A stretch of DNA of 64,000 bases, taken from contig OW818690.1 of the NCBI GenBank assembly GCA_942493315.1, positions 1,860,001-1,924,000 of the forward strand. Reading direction: 5' to 3'. A program made the position numbers and the translations under genes. Each line of letters starts with the position of its first letter. Position 1 is the stretch's first letter. Source of the DNA: UBA5429 sp942493315 (lineage in GTDB: Bacteria; Bacteroidota; Bacteroidia; Bacteroidales; WCHB1-69). The notes under the pieces are model-generated. The model made no database searches and was not told the origin of the DNA. It was given only the letters and a program-made list of their open reading frames with translations. This document shows positions 16,795-25,283 of the stretch, in pieces.

Positions 16795-17523
16795 ATGCCC
16801 CAATATATCGCTGATCTTCACACCCATACACTTTTATCTCCCTGCGGAGATTTGGATATGACACCGGAACATATCATTGAGATGGCTCTGCGCAATCGAA
16901 TAGATATAATCGGAATTACAGATCACAACTCTACCAGACATTGCAAGTTAGCAGAACATTACTCTAAAAATAGGGATATTTTCGTTCTTTGTGGTGCTGA
17001 AATAACTACCAAAGAGGAGGCTCATTGCCTGGCCTTTTTTCCAACTCATGATTTATTGGATCAGTTTCAGGCTTTTATTGAAATCCATCTTCCGAATATT
17101 CCCAATAACCCTGACTATTTCGGAGATCAGGTTCAAATTGATGAAGAGATGAATATCATATATGAAGAGCCGAGATTACTCACTTCCGGATTGGATGTTT
17201 CGATAGACAACATTGAAAAAGAGGTACATAGACTTCAAGGTATGTTCATTCCTGCTCATATTGATAAATCAAAAACCAGCGTGATCTCCCAATTGGGATT
17301 TATTCCATTTGACTTAGATTATGAAGCGGTTGAGATCACTCATAATACCACAAAAGAAGCTATGATACAACAACATAAGTATCTCAAAAACAAACCATTT
17401 ATCCGCAGCTCTGATGCCCATTACCCTCATCAGATTGGGATGAATACCACCACTTTTGAGATGCCCACCCGCAACTTTGAGGAGATCAAAAATGCGATAC
17501 TGAACAACCGGATCTCCTTTTAA
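16795..17523 (+). CDS. PHP-domain phosphoesterase
   Basis: A 242-residue metal-dependent phosphoesterase-like protein. PHP motifs: DLHTHTLLSPCGD near the N-terminus, GITDHNSTRHC, CGAEITTKEEAHCLAFF, PAHIDKS and RSSDAHYPHQIG, giving the usual His/Asp/Glu metal ligands. The start at MPQYIADLHTH is chosen because the motif normally lies at the extreme N-terminus; the upstream in-frame extension overlaps the promoter. It is divergent from the sensory hydrogenase operon, a neighbourhood I recall from other hydrogen-metabolising anaerobes. Substrate unknown. Confidence 0.88.
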   Translation: MPQYIADLHTHTLLSPCGDLDMTPEHIIEMALRNRIDIIGITDHNSTRHCKLAEHYSKNRDIFVLCGAEITTKEEAHCLAFFPTHDLLDQFQAFIEIHLPNIPNNPDYFGDQVQIDEEMNIIYEEPRLLTSGLDVSIDNIEKEVHRLQGMFIPAHIDKSKTSVISQLGFIPFDLDYEAVEITHNTTKEAMIQQHKYLKNKPFIRSSDAHYPHQIGMNTTTFEMPTRNFEEIKNAILNNRISF

Positions 17524-17618
17524 ATTAGCAAATTAATGAAAAATGAAAAATGAAAAATGAAAAATGAAAAATGAGCACACGAGCACATTGAGCATTCGAA
17601 AATCTCATTATATTTTCT

Positions 17619-17626
17619 TATATTTG
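17619..17626 (+). promoter_or_regulatory. minus-7 box for the kamE operon
   Basis: TATATTTG, a full TAnnTTTG match, lies 55 bases before the kamE ATG. The preceding stretch (17540-17575) is a small tandem run of gaaaaat words. No good minus-33 element at standard spacing. Confidence 0.45.
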
Positions 17627-17680
17627 CAAAAAATATTAAAAATTATTTTAAAAACTTAAATACCTTTAATACAAATTGAT

Positions 17681-18469
17681 ATGAGTGGTGGATTGTATTC
17701 TATGGATCAAAAAGACTTTGATCAAACGTTGGATCTTACAAAAATTAAACCTTACGGGGATACCATGAATGATGGTAAAACACAAATGAGTTTTACACTT
17801 CCTGTGCCCTGTAATGATGAAGCAATAGAAGCAGCTAAACAATTAATGAAAAAAATGGGGTTTGAAAACCCACAAGTTGTTTATTATAAAGAGCTTACAA
17901 ACGGTTTCACTTTTTTTAATTGCTATGGATCAACTGTTTATGATGTTGACTTTACATCGATTAAAGTGGATAAAGTGGAATCCAATGTGATGGATATGCA
18001 CGAAACGGACCAATTTATTAAAGAACATTTAGGTCGCAAAATTGTTGTGATTGGTGCCAGCACAGGTACAGATGCTCATACAGTTGGAATTGATGCTATC
18101 ATGAATATGAAAGGGTATGCCGGTCACTACGGAATTGAACGTTATGAGATGTTTGAAGCCTTAAATATGGGTAGCCAGGTTACCAATGAAGAGTTTATTG
18201 CTAAAGCGATTGAACTTAATGCTGATGCTCTTTTGGTTTCTCAAACCGTTACACAAAAAGATGTACATATTCAAAATATGATTGAACTCATTGAACTATT
18301 AGAAGCTGAAGGATTACGCGATAAATTGATCGTATGTTGCGGAGGTCCCAGAATATCTCATGAATTGGCTAAAGAATTAGGATACGATGCCGGTTTTGGC
18401 ATGAATAGCTTCGCCGATAATGTAGCTTCCTATATTGCAGAAGAATTAGTTAGAAGAAAAAATCGTTAA
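17681..18469 (+). CDS. kamE: lysine 5,6-aminomutase beta subunit
   Basis: KamE is the cobalamin-binding subunit of the B12- and PLP-dependent mutase that moves the terminal amino group of beta-lysine or D-lysine in lysine fermentation. The 262-residue length is the family norm. Visible: N-terminal KPYGDTMNDGKTQMSFTLP, the B12-binding TDAHTVGID (DxHxxG motif), and the Rossmann-like stretch DALLVSQTVTQKDVH followed by CCGGPRI. The PLP-binding alpha subunit KamD, normally directly upstream, is absent from the window. The gene is followed after 4 bases by atoA. Confidence 0.9.
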   Translation: MSGGLYSMDQKDFDQTLDLTKIKPYGDTMNDGKTQMSFTLPVPCNDEAIEAAKQLMKKMGFENPQVVYYKELTNGFTFFNCYGSTVYDVDFTSIKVDKVESNVMDMHETDQFIKEHLGRKIVVIGASTGTDAHTVGIDAIMNMKGYAGHYGIERYEMFEALNMGSQVTNEEFIAKAIELNADALLVSQTVTQKDVHIQNMIELIELLEAEGLRDKLIVCCGGPRISHELAKELGYDAGFGMNSFADNVASYIAEELVRRKNR

Positions 18470-18473
18470 TACT

Positions 18474-19136
18474 ATGGATAAGAATCAAGTAAGAGAAGTG
18501 ATCGCTAAAAGAGTCGCTAAAGAACTCAAAGATGGTAATGTTGTAAATTTGGGAATTGGACTACCTACATTAGTCCCAAACTATTTACCAAAAGATGTCG
18601 AATTGGTTTTACAGTCTGAAAATGGCATGTTAGGCATGGGGCCAACACCGGAAGCCGGATCTGAAGATGAAAATCTATTGAATGCCGGTGGAGGTTATAT
18701 CACAGCAAATACGGGTGCTTCTACTTTCTCATCAGCTCAATCTTTCTGTATTATCAGAGGAGGACATGTAGATGCAACCATTTTAGGGGCAATGCAAGTT
18801 GATGAACAGGGAGACTTAGCAAACTGGATGATTCCCGGAAAGTTAACACCGGGTATGGGTGGCGCTATGGATCTTCTAATCGGTGCTAAATATGTGATCC
18901 TTGCTATGGAACATACTGCAAAAGGTGCCCCAAAAATTTTGAAAAAATGTACTTTACCACTTACTGCGAAAGGACAAGTGAACAAAATTGTCACTGAAAT
19001 GGGCGTGATGGAGATCACCAATAAGGGTATTGTTCTTCAAGAAATCCATCCTGAATTTACCGTTGAAGAGCTACAGGCTGCTACAGAAGCAATCTTAATC
19101 ATCTCACCGGATCTTAAACCGATGGATTTAGATTAG
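18474..19136 (+). CDS. atoA: 3-oxoacid CoA-transferase subunit B
   Basis: A 220-residue CoA-transferase family I subunit B with the catalytic Glu in LQSENGMLGMGP, plus NLGIGLPTLVPNYLP and GGHVDATILGAMQVDEQGDLANW. It transfers CoA between short-chain acids in the butyrate/acetoacetate end of amino acid fermentation. Subunit A (AtoD), needed for the active heteromer, is not adjacent. Sits in the kamE operon. Confidence 0.92.
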   Translation: MDKNQVREVIAKRVAKELKDGNVVNLGIGLPTLVPNYLPKDVELVLQSENGMLGMGPTPEAGSEDENLLNAGGGYITANTGASTFSSAQSFCIIRGGHVDATILGAMQVDEQGDLANWMIPGKLTPGMGGAMDLLIGAKYVILAMEHTAKGAPKILKKCTLPLTAKGQVNKIVTEMGVMEITNKGIVLQEIHPEFTVEELQAATEAILIISPDLKPMDLD

Positions 19137-19181
19137 TCATTATATTCAATTGTTTTATTTACAATCATTAAATATTTAATT

Positions 19182-20387
19182 ATGAGTAAAAAAGTTTTTA
19201 TCGTTGCCGCAAAAAGAACTGCCATTGGCAAAATGTTCGGAACTTTAGCTAATTTTACCCCGAGTGAATTAGCTGCTGTTGTCATTAAAGATATCATTAA
19301 ACAGACAGGGATTGATCCTGCACAGATTGATGAGGTGATCGGAGGAAATATCCTGAATGCCGGTCAGGGACAGGGTGTGATCAGACAAGCTGCGATAAAA
19401 GGGGGAATTCCTGCTGAAGTACCGGCTTATAGTTTAAATATGGTTTGTGGTAGCGGATTAAAATCCGTTATGACTGCCTTCAACGATATTTTGGTAGGCG
19501 ATGCTGACCTTGTTTTAGCAGGCGGAACTGAAGTGATGTCTAATGCAGGATTCGTTCTCAATGGCAATCTTCGTAATGGTGTTAAAATGGGTAACATTAC
19601 TGCCATTGACCACATGGTAAATGATGGCTTAACAGATGCTTTTGAACACTATCACATGGGAATTACTGCTGAAAATGTAGCTGAAAAATATCAGATTACC
19701 CGTGAAGCACAAGATCAGTTTTCTATCACTTCTCAATTGAAAGCAATCGCTGCTGTTGATGGTGGAAAATTTGCCGAAGAGATCACTCCTGTAGAGATTG
19801 TGACCAAAAAAGAAACTATCATTTTTAAAGATGATGAATATCCAAATAGAGCTACTTCTTTCGAAAAATTATCTTCTTTGAAACCTGCTTTCAAAAAAGA
19901 GGGTACAGTTACTGCAGGTAATGCCTCCGGTATCAATGACGGCGCTTCATTTGTACTGTTGGCATCTGAAGAAAAAATGAAAGAACTAGGATTAACTCCT
20001 CTTGCTGAAATCGTTGCAGTTGGACAAGGTGGTGTGGAACCTGCAGTGATGGGTTTAGGTCCTGTACCTGCAATCCGTTCTGCTTTGAAAAAAGCAGGAA
20101 TGAAATTGAGTGATATGGAACTTTTAGAGTTAAACGAAGCATTTGCTGCCCAATCTTTAGGTGTTGCTCATGAATTGATCCAGGAACATGGCGTTTCTCA
20201 GGAATGGTTATTTGAAAGAACCAATATCAATGGGGGAGCTATCGCATTAGGTCACCCAATTGGCGCATCAGGTAATAGAATTCTGGTTTCCTTAGTGCAT
20301 GAGTTGATCCATGAAAACAAACATTTGGGATTAGCTTCCTTGTGTATTGGCGGGGGAATGGGCGTTGCAGTAATCATCAAAAGATAA
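19182..20387 (+). CDS. acetyl-CoA C-acetyltransferase (thiolase)
   Basis: A 401-residue thiolase. Catalytic Cys in MVCGSGLKSVM (about residue 89), GHPIGASGNR with the active His, and the C-terminal CIGGGMGVA with the second Cys. It condenses or cleaves acetoacetyl-CoA, consistent with the CoA-transferase just upstream and with lysine fermentation to acetate and butyrate. Followed by an intrinsic terminator, so it closes the operon. Confidence 0.95.
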   Translation: MSKKVFIVAAKRTAIGKMFGTLANFTPSELAAVVIKDIIKQTGIDPAQIDEVIGGNILNAGQGQGVIRQAAIKGGIPAEVPAYSLNMVCGSGLKSVMTAFNDILVGDADLVLAGGTEVMSNAGFVLNGNLRNGVKMGNITAIDHMVNDGLTDAFEHYHMGITAENVAEKYQITREAQDQFSITSQLKAIAAVDGGKFAEEITPVEIVTKKETIIFKDDEYPNRATSFEKLSSLKPAFKKEGTVTAGNASGINDGASFVLLASEEKMKELGLTPLAEIVAVGQGGVEPAVMGLGPVPAIRSALKKAGMKLSDMELLELNEAFAAQSLGVAHELIQEHGVSQEWLFERTNINGGAIALGHPIGASGNRILVSLVHELIHENKHLGLASLCIGGGMGVAVIIKR

Positions 20388-20432
20388 ATATTCCAGGCGT
20401 GATGCCATCCAATAGTTAGAATTTCAATTAAT

Positions 20433-20457
20433 AGAGCCTCTTTTTGGGGCTCTTTTT
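20433..20457 (+). terminator. intrinsic terminator after the thiolase gene
   Basis: Stem agagcc / ggctct with a T-rich loop and a T run, about 45 bases beyond the thiolase stop. Confidence 0.8.
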
Positions 20458-20460
20458 GTG

Positions 20461-20760
20461 TTTTCAGCTGTCAGCTATCAGGTTTCAGCTGTCAGCTATC
20501 AGGTTTCAGCTATCAGTTTTTGTATTTTGTTGATTTAATGACTCTTGTCCGTAGCCCTTAGTCCGTAGCCCTTAGTCTGAAGTCCGCTGTCTGTGGTCCG
20601 CTGTCCGTAGTCTTGTTAAGCTCCGTAGGAGTGTGATCTTTGTAGCGAACGAATAACGGACAAAACGAACCCGCTCCATCGGAGCGTTAAATTTGTAGCA
20701 AACAAATAACGGACCAAACTACCCCGCTCCATCGGAGCGTTATATTGGTTTAATAGATTA
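20461..20760. repeat. short-word repeats and three inverted copies of the hairpin unit
   Basis: First tcagctatcaggtttcagc words (20465-20520), then gtccgtagcccttagtccg words (20548-20612), then three units with the palindromic core gctcc-nnn-ggagc: a degenerate one at about 20619 and two good ones with cores cgctccatcggagcg at 20672-20686 and 20725-20739. These units are in the opposite orientation to the array at 20932-21782, since they read core-gttaaatttgtagc instead of gctacaaatataa-core. Confidence 0.75.
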
Positions 20761-20925
20761 TTAATCAACGTATTATCAATTAATGATTTTGAAATGTTAG
20801 GAGAAAAAACAATGTGAAAAATAGCATTGAGAGTAAGTGTTAGCTATAATAATTAGTTTTAAAGTAACACTAAAATAGTAATAATTTTTTAATTGTAGAA
20901 ATATTTTTTAAAAATTATTTAACAA
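20761..20925. other. AT-rich spacer between inverted repeat arms
   Basis: About 165 bases of unique AT-rich sequence between the left, inverted repeat arm and the right array. No ORF beyond a few codons and no clear promoter. Confidence 0.5.
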
Positions 20926-20931
20926 ATATAA

Positions 20932-21782
20932 CGCTCCGCTGGAGCGAGGTGGTTTTGTCGGATTTTGTTTGGCTACCAATATAACGCTCCGCTGGAGCGA
21001 GGTGGTTTTGTCGGAGTTTTTTTGCTACAAATATAACCCTCCGCTGGAGCGAGTACGTTTGTCGGATTTTGTTTGGCTACCAATATAACGCTCCGCTGGA
21101 GCGAGGTGGTTTTGTCGGAGTTTTTTTGCTACAAATATAACGCTCCGCTGGAGCGAGGTGGTTTTGTCGGAGTTTTTTTGCTACCAATATAACGCTCCGC
21201 TGGAGCGAGTACGTTTGTCGGAGTTTTTTTGCTACCAATATAACGCTCCGCTGGAGCGAGGTGGTTTTGTCGGATTTTGTTTGGCTACCAATATAACGCT
21301 CCGCTGGAGCGAGGTGGTTTTGTCGGAGTTTTTTTGCTACAAATATAACGCTCCGCTGGAGCGAGTACGTTTGTCGGATTTTGTTTGGCTACCAATATAA
21401 CGCTCCGCTGGAGCGAGGTGGTTTTGTCGGAGTTTTTTTGCTACAAATATAACGCTCCGCTGGAGCGAGTACGTTTGTCGGATTTTGTTTGGCTACCAAT
21501 ATAACGCTCCGCTGGAGCGAGGTGGTTTTGTCGGATTTTGTTTGGCTACCAATATAACGCTCCGCTGGAGCGAGGTGGTTTTGTCGGAGTTTTTTTTGCT
21601 ACAAATATAACGCTCCGCTGGAGCGAGGTGGTTTTGTCGGAGTTTTTTTGCTACAAATATAACGCTCCGCTGGAGCGAGGTGGTTTTGTCGGATTTTGTT
21701 TTGCTACCAATATAACGCTCCGCTGGAGCGAGGTGGTTTTGTCGGAGTTTTTTTGCTACAAATATTACGCCCCACTGTGGCG
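20932..21782. repeat. array of 17 hairpin units with a period of 52-54 bp
   Basis: Seventeen cores, sixteen of the type cgctccgctggagcg (the third has one change) and a degenerate last one, start at 20932, 20985, 21037, 21089, 21141, 21193, 21244, 21297, 21349, 21401, 21453, 21505, 21558, 21611, 21663, 21716 and 21768. The intervening 37-39 bases come in a few variants (ggtggttttgtcgg or gtacgtttgtcgg, then attttgtttggctacca or agtttttttgctacaa) in mixed order. Each core can fold into a hairpin. Open frames here (NAPLERGGFVG-type peptides) reflect the repeat and are not genes. Confidence 0.9.
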
Positions 21783-21800
21783 GGGACGATTCACTATTCA

Positions 21801-22889
21801 CTATTCACTATTCATTGCATGTTTGTATTCATTAGGCAACATCCCGGTGTGCTTCTTAAATGCATTGTAAAATGAGGTTCTGTTGCCAAACCCACATTCA
21901 TAAGCTATCCCTTCAATCGAATATTTTTTATCTTTGGATTCCATCATCATTTCTATTGATTCTTGTATGCGAAATCGATTTAAAAAATCCGGGAAAGTTG
22001 TATTGTAGTGTTGGTTAATGATCATGGAAACAATATTCGGACTTTCATTAATCAACTGACTGAATGATTGTAAATTACACTCACCATTCAAATACAATTT
22101 ATCCTTCTCCATCTTGATGGTGATTTTATGAAGAATCTCATCTATACGTTGTTGATCTATTTTTATTCCGGAATATTTTTCTTTACCTAACTGTTCTATC
22201 ATATCATGAAATGAGGAAACTGCGTTGGGTGTTAATCTGAAAAATAGATATAAAAAGAAAAATTGCCCAAAAACCGGCATATATAATATAATGTATAAAG
22301 CATCTAATCGCATCAAAAAAGGAACAAAAGCCCCCATTTGTAAAATAAGCTGAACGGCTAAGAATTCCTTTCGAATACTATGGGTTATGGTACTTTTTCC
22401 CGGAGTTTTATCTTTAATTTCAATGATCAATAAATAGGCATTTGCTCCCATTGAATAGATCACCATAATGATATTGGCGATGTTGTTTATGATGTGTCCG
22501 GTTGATAGTTGTTCAGTCCCTTTCACAGAATCAATAATATATTGTGGTTCAAAAATGGAATAAATAATAAAAATGAAATAAAGAAAGGATGGAAAAAATA
22601 GTAGCCAAAAATATTTTAAACGAGGTTCATTTCTAAAATATCGTAATGCCATAATTAAAAACCCACCATAAGAAAGATTTGAAAATATTGAGATCAAATG
22701 TAAGATTGGAATCCCTTTATCTTCATAAATCAAAATATTTGTTGTATAGGCGATAATAGGAGTGAAAAAAATTAAACTTAGCCATAAATAACCTTTGTTT
22801 TGCTTCCACCTGAAAAGGGTCACCAAAGAGATTATGGTCATACTAAAGGTAGCTAATGAATAAATAACAATCATTAAGGTTTCATTCAT
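21801..22889 (-). CDS. membrane-anchored AraC-family regulator
   Basis: A 362-residue protein with about six or seven hydrophobic segments in the first 230 residues (for example IVIYSLATFSMTIISLVTLF, FFTPIIAYTTNILI), and a C-terminal AraC helix-turn-helix pair: FSQLINESPNIVSMIINQHY and YSIEGIAYECGFGNRTSFYNAFKKHTGMLPNEYK. This 7TM-AraC layout is common in Bacteroidota. It probably senses a signal in or across the membrane; the divergent gene at 23149 is a natural target. Confidence 0.88.
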   Translation of the reverse strand: MNETLMIVIYSLATFSMTIISLVTLFRWKQNKGYLWLSLIFFTPIIAYTTNILIYEDKGIPILHLISIFSNLSYGGFLIMALRYFRNEPRLKYFWLLFFPSFLYFIFIIYSIFEPQYIIDSVKGTEQLSTGHIINNIANIIMVIYSMGANAYLLIIEIKDKTPGKSTITHSIRKEFLAVQLILQMGAFVPFLMRLDALYIILYMPVFGQFFFLYLFFRLTPNAVSSFHDMIEQLGKEKYSGIKIDQQRIDEILHKITIKMEKDKLYLNGECNLQSFSQLINESPNIVSMIINQHYNTTFPDFLNRFRIQESIEMMMESKDKKYSIEGIAYECGFGNRTSFYNAFKKHTGMLPNEYKHAMNSE

Positions 22890-23064
22890 AATTTTTACAA
22901 TTTTGAAACTAAATTCTTCTTACAAATATAAGCAAAAGAAAAAATAAATGGAATTCGTCATTATTAAAAAAATAAATTTCTAAAGTGCCTAAATTCAGAA
23001 TATTATAAAATGTACTTTTTTGTTAACATTTATAAATATTAACAAATAACTAAAATTTTGGCGT

Positions 23065-23072
23065 TATTTTTG
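23065..23072 (+). promoter_or_regulatory. minus-7 box upstream of the exported-protein gene
   Basis: TATTTTTG matches TAnnTTTG and lies 77 bases before the ATG at 23149, in the divergent intergenic region shared with the AraC-family regulator. Confidence 0.45.
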
Positions 23073-23148
23073 TAAACAGTTGCAAAACATGCACCAAGAT
23101 AGAAATCTGATCATTTTAATACATCAATATTCACTTAAAAAAAAGATT

Positions 23149-24102
23149 ATGAAAAAATTTTTATTCTTTACGACAAGCTTGCTTTTAGTTGTGTCCATGA
23201 AAATCAGTGTGGCACAAGTTGATAACAACGGTTGGGCTTCTGCAACTGTTGATTATTTTAATCAACCCAAAATTTTATTTGCAGCTCATATTACTCCTGC
23301 TGCCGGTTTCCCCTATACCGGAATTTTTTACGGAGCTGATCTGAATGTTAAAGTGGCTAAAATTTTATATGTAAATGCCGGTTTTTTAGCTCCCATTCTG
23401 GATATGTCTTTCATCTATAATGATGGAGGCAGATATAATTTTTATGGAGGAACAGAATTAGTCTTAAGAAATAAAAAAATATACGACAGATTTGATTTAA
23501 CAACCAGTGTTACACACTCCGGTGACTATACCGTAAAAAAATACAGAGATTATAAAGTCAGAGTGTATGAACAAACCATTTTGCGTTTGGGAGCAGAGTA
23601 TTACATGAACTCCAGATTTGAAGCAAATGCTTTAACTACATTGAATGGATTTAAAGAAAAAGTCACTTCAGGACTTTTAATGCCTGATGGCCAAGTTATT
23701 GACTATAGCAGCAATCTGAATTGTGCTTTTGTATATTTAGGAATTGGTAAAAAATCTTTGAATTATTTCAAAATCAAAATGTCTGATTATCAGGAAAGTG
23801 ATAAATTCACCAGTACATTAACAGGCTATTTTGATCTATTTTATGCTCCATTTATTACTTTAAATCCTATCACTTATGGCAATATAACTTATGATGCAGC
23901 ATCACTATTGAGAAAAATGCCATTCGGGGGAAGATTAGGAATGGAATACTACAATACTTCAGGTAAGTTTCTTGGATTTTATACCCGAATGGAGTTTGGA
24001 ATGATGCCGGGTGTTGGTTTTCCTGTATATTTCAAAATTGGAGTTGGTATCTCCTCCATATTTACAAAAATGAGAAGTCAAGGAAGTACACTTCCTGAAT
24101 GA
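23149..24102 (+). CDS. hypothetical exported protein, probably outer-membrane beta-barrel-like
   Basis: 317 residues from MKKFLFFTTSLLLVVSMKISVAQ, a clear Sec signal peptide cut near AQ-VD. I do not recognise the family. The mature part has alternating aromatic and polar residues over many short strands (ILYVNAGFLAPILDMSFIYNDGG, FDLTTSVTHSGDYTVKKY) and ends in a strand-like region, which suggests a small outer-membrane barrel. The upstream ATG at 23080 would put 23 charged residues before the signal peptide, so it is rejected. Divergent from the AraC regulator. Confidence 0.75.
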   Translation: MKKFLFFTTSLLLVVSMKISVAQVDNNGWASATVDYFNQPKILFAAHITPAAGFPYTGIFYGADLNVKVAKILYVNAGFLAPILDMSFIYNDGGRYNFYGGTELVLRNKKIYDRFDLTTSVTHSGDYTVKKYRDYKVRVYEQTILRLGAEYYMNSRFEANALTTLNGFKEKVTSGLLMPDGQVIDYSSNLNCAFVYLGIGKKSLNYFKIKMSDYQESDKFTSTLTGYFDLFYAPFITLNPITYGNITYDAASLLRKMPFGGRLGMEYYNTSGKFLGFYTRMEFGMMPGVGFPVYFKIGVGISSIFTKMRSQGSTLPE

Positions 24103-24123
24103 GTTAATAAATAAGTGATTTTT

Positions 24124-25104
24124 TTATGGGAAGTTTGGGGATTTTTTTACCTTGAACTTCCCTTTTTCGTCATAGATAAAATATACCGCTAATTTGGGAT
24201 TCTTCTTTACAATCTCTAAGGTTTTTTCCATACTTAAAACCATAAATGCAGTGGAATAGGCATCTGCCGTTGCACAATCGTCTGCAATAACCGTAACACT
24301 AAGCAAAGTTGAGTGTTCAGGTTGTCCGGTTTTCGGATTTATGATATGACTGTATCTCTGTCCATCCATTTCCGTATATTTTCTATAGTTTCCGCTTGTC
24401 GAAATTGCTCTATTTTTGATGGGAAAGGTGTATTGTGCATCAATAGCGCCATCTGCTTGATCGGTTGGTGTCTGGATACCAACTTGCCATTGTTTTCCCC
24501 CTTTAGTACCTAATGCAACAACCTCACCACCGATATCAACAATACAGTTTGGATACCCTTGTTTTTCTAAGAACCGGGCTATTTTATCTGCGGCATACCC
24601 ATCTGCAATGGCGTTAAAATTGATTTGAATACGAGGATCTTCCTTTATAATGGTTTTATTGACTAATTTCAATTTATGAAAACCCACAATTTGTAAAATA
24701 CTATCAATTTTAGATTTTTCGATCGTACTCTTTTTATCTTTCCCAAAACCCCATAAATTGATCAATGGCGTAACGGTGATATCATAAGCGCCATTTGTAT
24801 TTGCTGCAATTTTTTGTGAGATTTCAAACATCCTGATCATATCATCCGTATAGGGTAAATTTTCTCCTTGATTGATCCTAGATAAAATAGAAGTGGTATC
24901 AAAAAGAGATAATTGATGATTCAAATCTCCAATTATGGAATCCACTTGTTGCTGAAGATTTGGATTTTGATCCCCTAGGTATGTGATCGAATAATAGGAT
25001 CCAAAGCCTGTTCCTTGAAAATTGTATGTTTGCTCATTTTTGCAACTGCTTAATAACGTGATGAATGCAAAAATAATTAAATTTGTTTTGAAGAAATTTT
25101 TCAT
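24124..25104 (-). CDS. apbE: FAD:protein FMN transferase
   Basis: ApbE attaches FMN covalently to periplasmic subunits of respiratory complexes such as Nqr or Rnf. 326 residues from MKNFFKTN with a lipoprotein signal peptide ending LLSSC. Family motifs: DTTSILSRINQGE, AYDITVTPLINLWGFG, INFNAIADGYAADKIARFL, IVDIGGEVVALGTKGGKQW, RAISTSGNYRKY and SHIINPKTGQPEHSTLLSVTVIADDCATADAYSTA. The longer start at 25134 overlaps the region next to the SRP RNA promoter. No Nqr or Rnf genes lie nearby. Confidence 0.93.
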   Translation of the reverse strand: MKNFFKTNLIIFAFITLLSSCKNEQTYNFQGTGFGSYYSITYLGDQNPNLQQQVDSIIGDLNHQLSLFDTTSILSRINQGENLPYTDDMIRMFEISQKIAANTNGAYDITVTPLINLWGFGKDKKSTIEKSKIDSILQIVGFHKLKLVNKTIIKEDPRIQINFNAIADGYAADKIARFLEKQGYPNCIVDIGGEVVALGTKGGKQWQVGIQTPTDQADGAIDAQYTFPIKNRAISTSGNYRKYTEMDGQRYSHIINPKTGQPEHSTLLSVTVIADDCATADAYSTAFMVLSMEKTLEIVKKNPKLAVYFIYDEKGKFKVKKSPNFP

Positions 25105-25152
25105 AATGAGCGATTTGATTAAAAAAGCGTGCAAAAGTAACGATATTTTTTG

Positions 25153-25160
25153 TACTTTTG
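25153..25160 (+). promoter_or_regulatory. minus-7 box of the SRP RNA gene
   Basis: TACTTTTG, a TAnnTTTG match, ends four bases before the RNA 5' end, the spacing expected for a stable RNA promoter in this phylum. Confidence 0.7.
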
Positions 25161-25163
25161 CAG

Positions 25164-25264
25164 CTGGGTAAGTCTTGTACGATCAGCTCCCTTTTAACTC
25201 CCCCAGGACAGGAATGTAGCAAGGGTACATTGGTTGTAGCGGTGCGATACAAGTAGCTTACCCT
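25164..25264 (+). ncRNA. ffs: signal recognition particle RNA, small bacterial type (4.5S)
   Basis: About 100 nt. The ends pair (gggtaag at 25166-25172 with cttaccc at 25257-25263) and the distal region carries the SRP domain IV signature: ccccAGGACAGGAA followed by GTAGCAAGGGTAC, close to the canonical GGTCAGG-nGGAA-GCAGC pattern that binds Ffh. A T-rich stretch follows at 25264-25274 and a strong minus-7 box precedes it. The exact ends are read from the pairing. Confidence 0.88.
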
Positions 25265-25283
25265 TCTTTTTATTTCTCATAAT

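Noticed and set aside
18737..19021. Reverse-strand frames in the atoA and thiolase genes
   Set aside because: They overlap strongly conserved coding sequence on the other strand and carry no recognisable features.
20932..21782. CRISPR array
   Set aside because: Repeats are contiguous, with linkers that are themselves repeated variants; no unique spacers and no cas genes.
21158..21870. Open frames on both strands encoding NAPLERGGFVG-like or SSGALYW-like repeats
   Set aside because: They follow the hairpin repeat array exactly and have no start signal or homology of their own; the repeat is open by chance because its period drifts through frames without stops.
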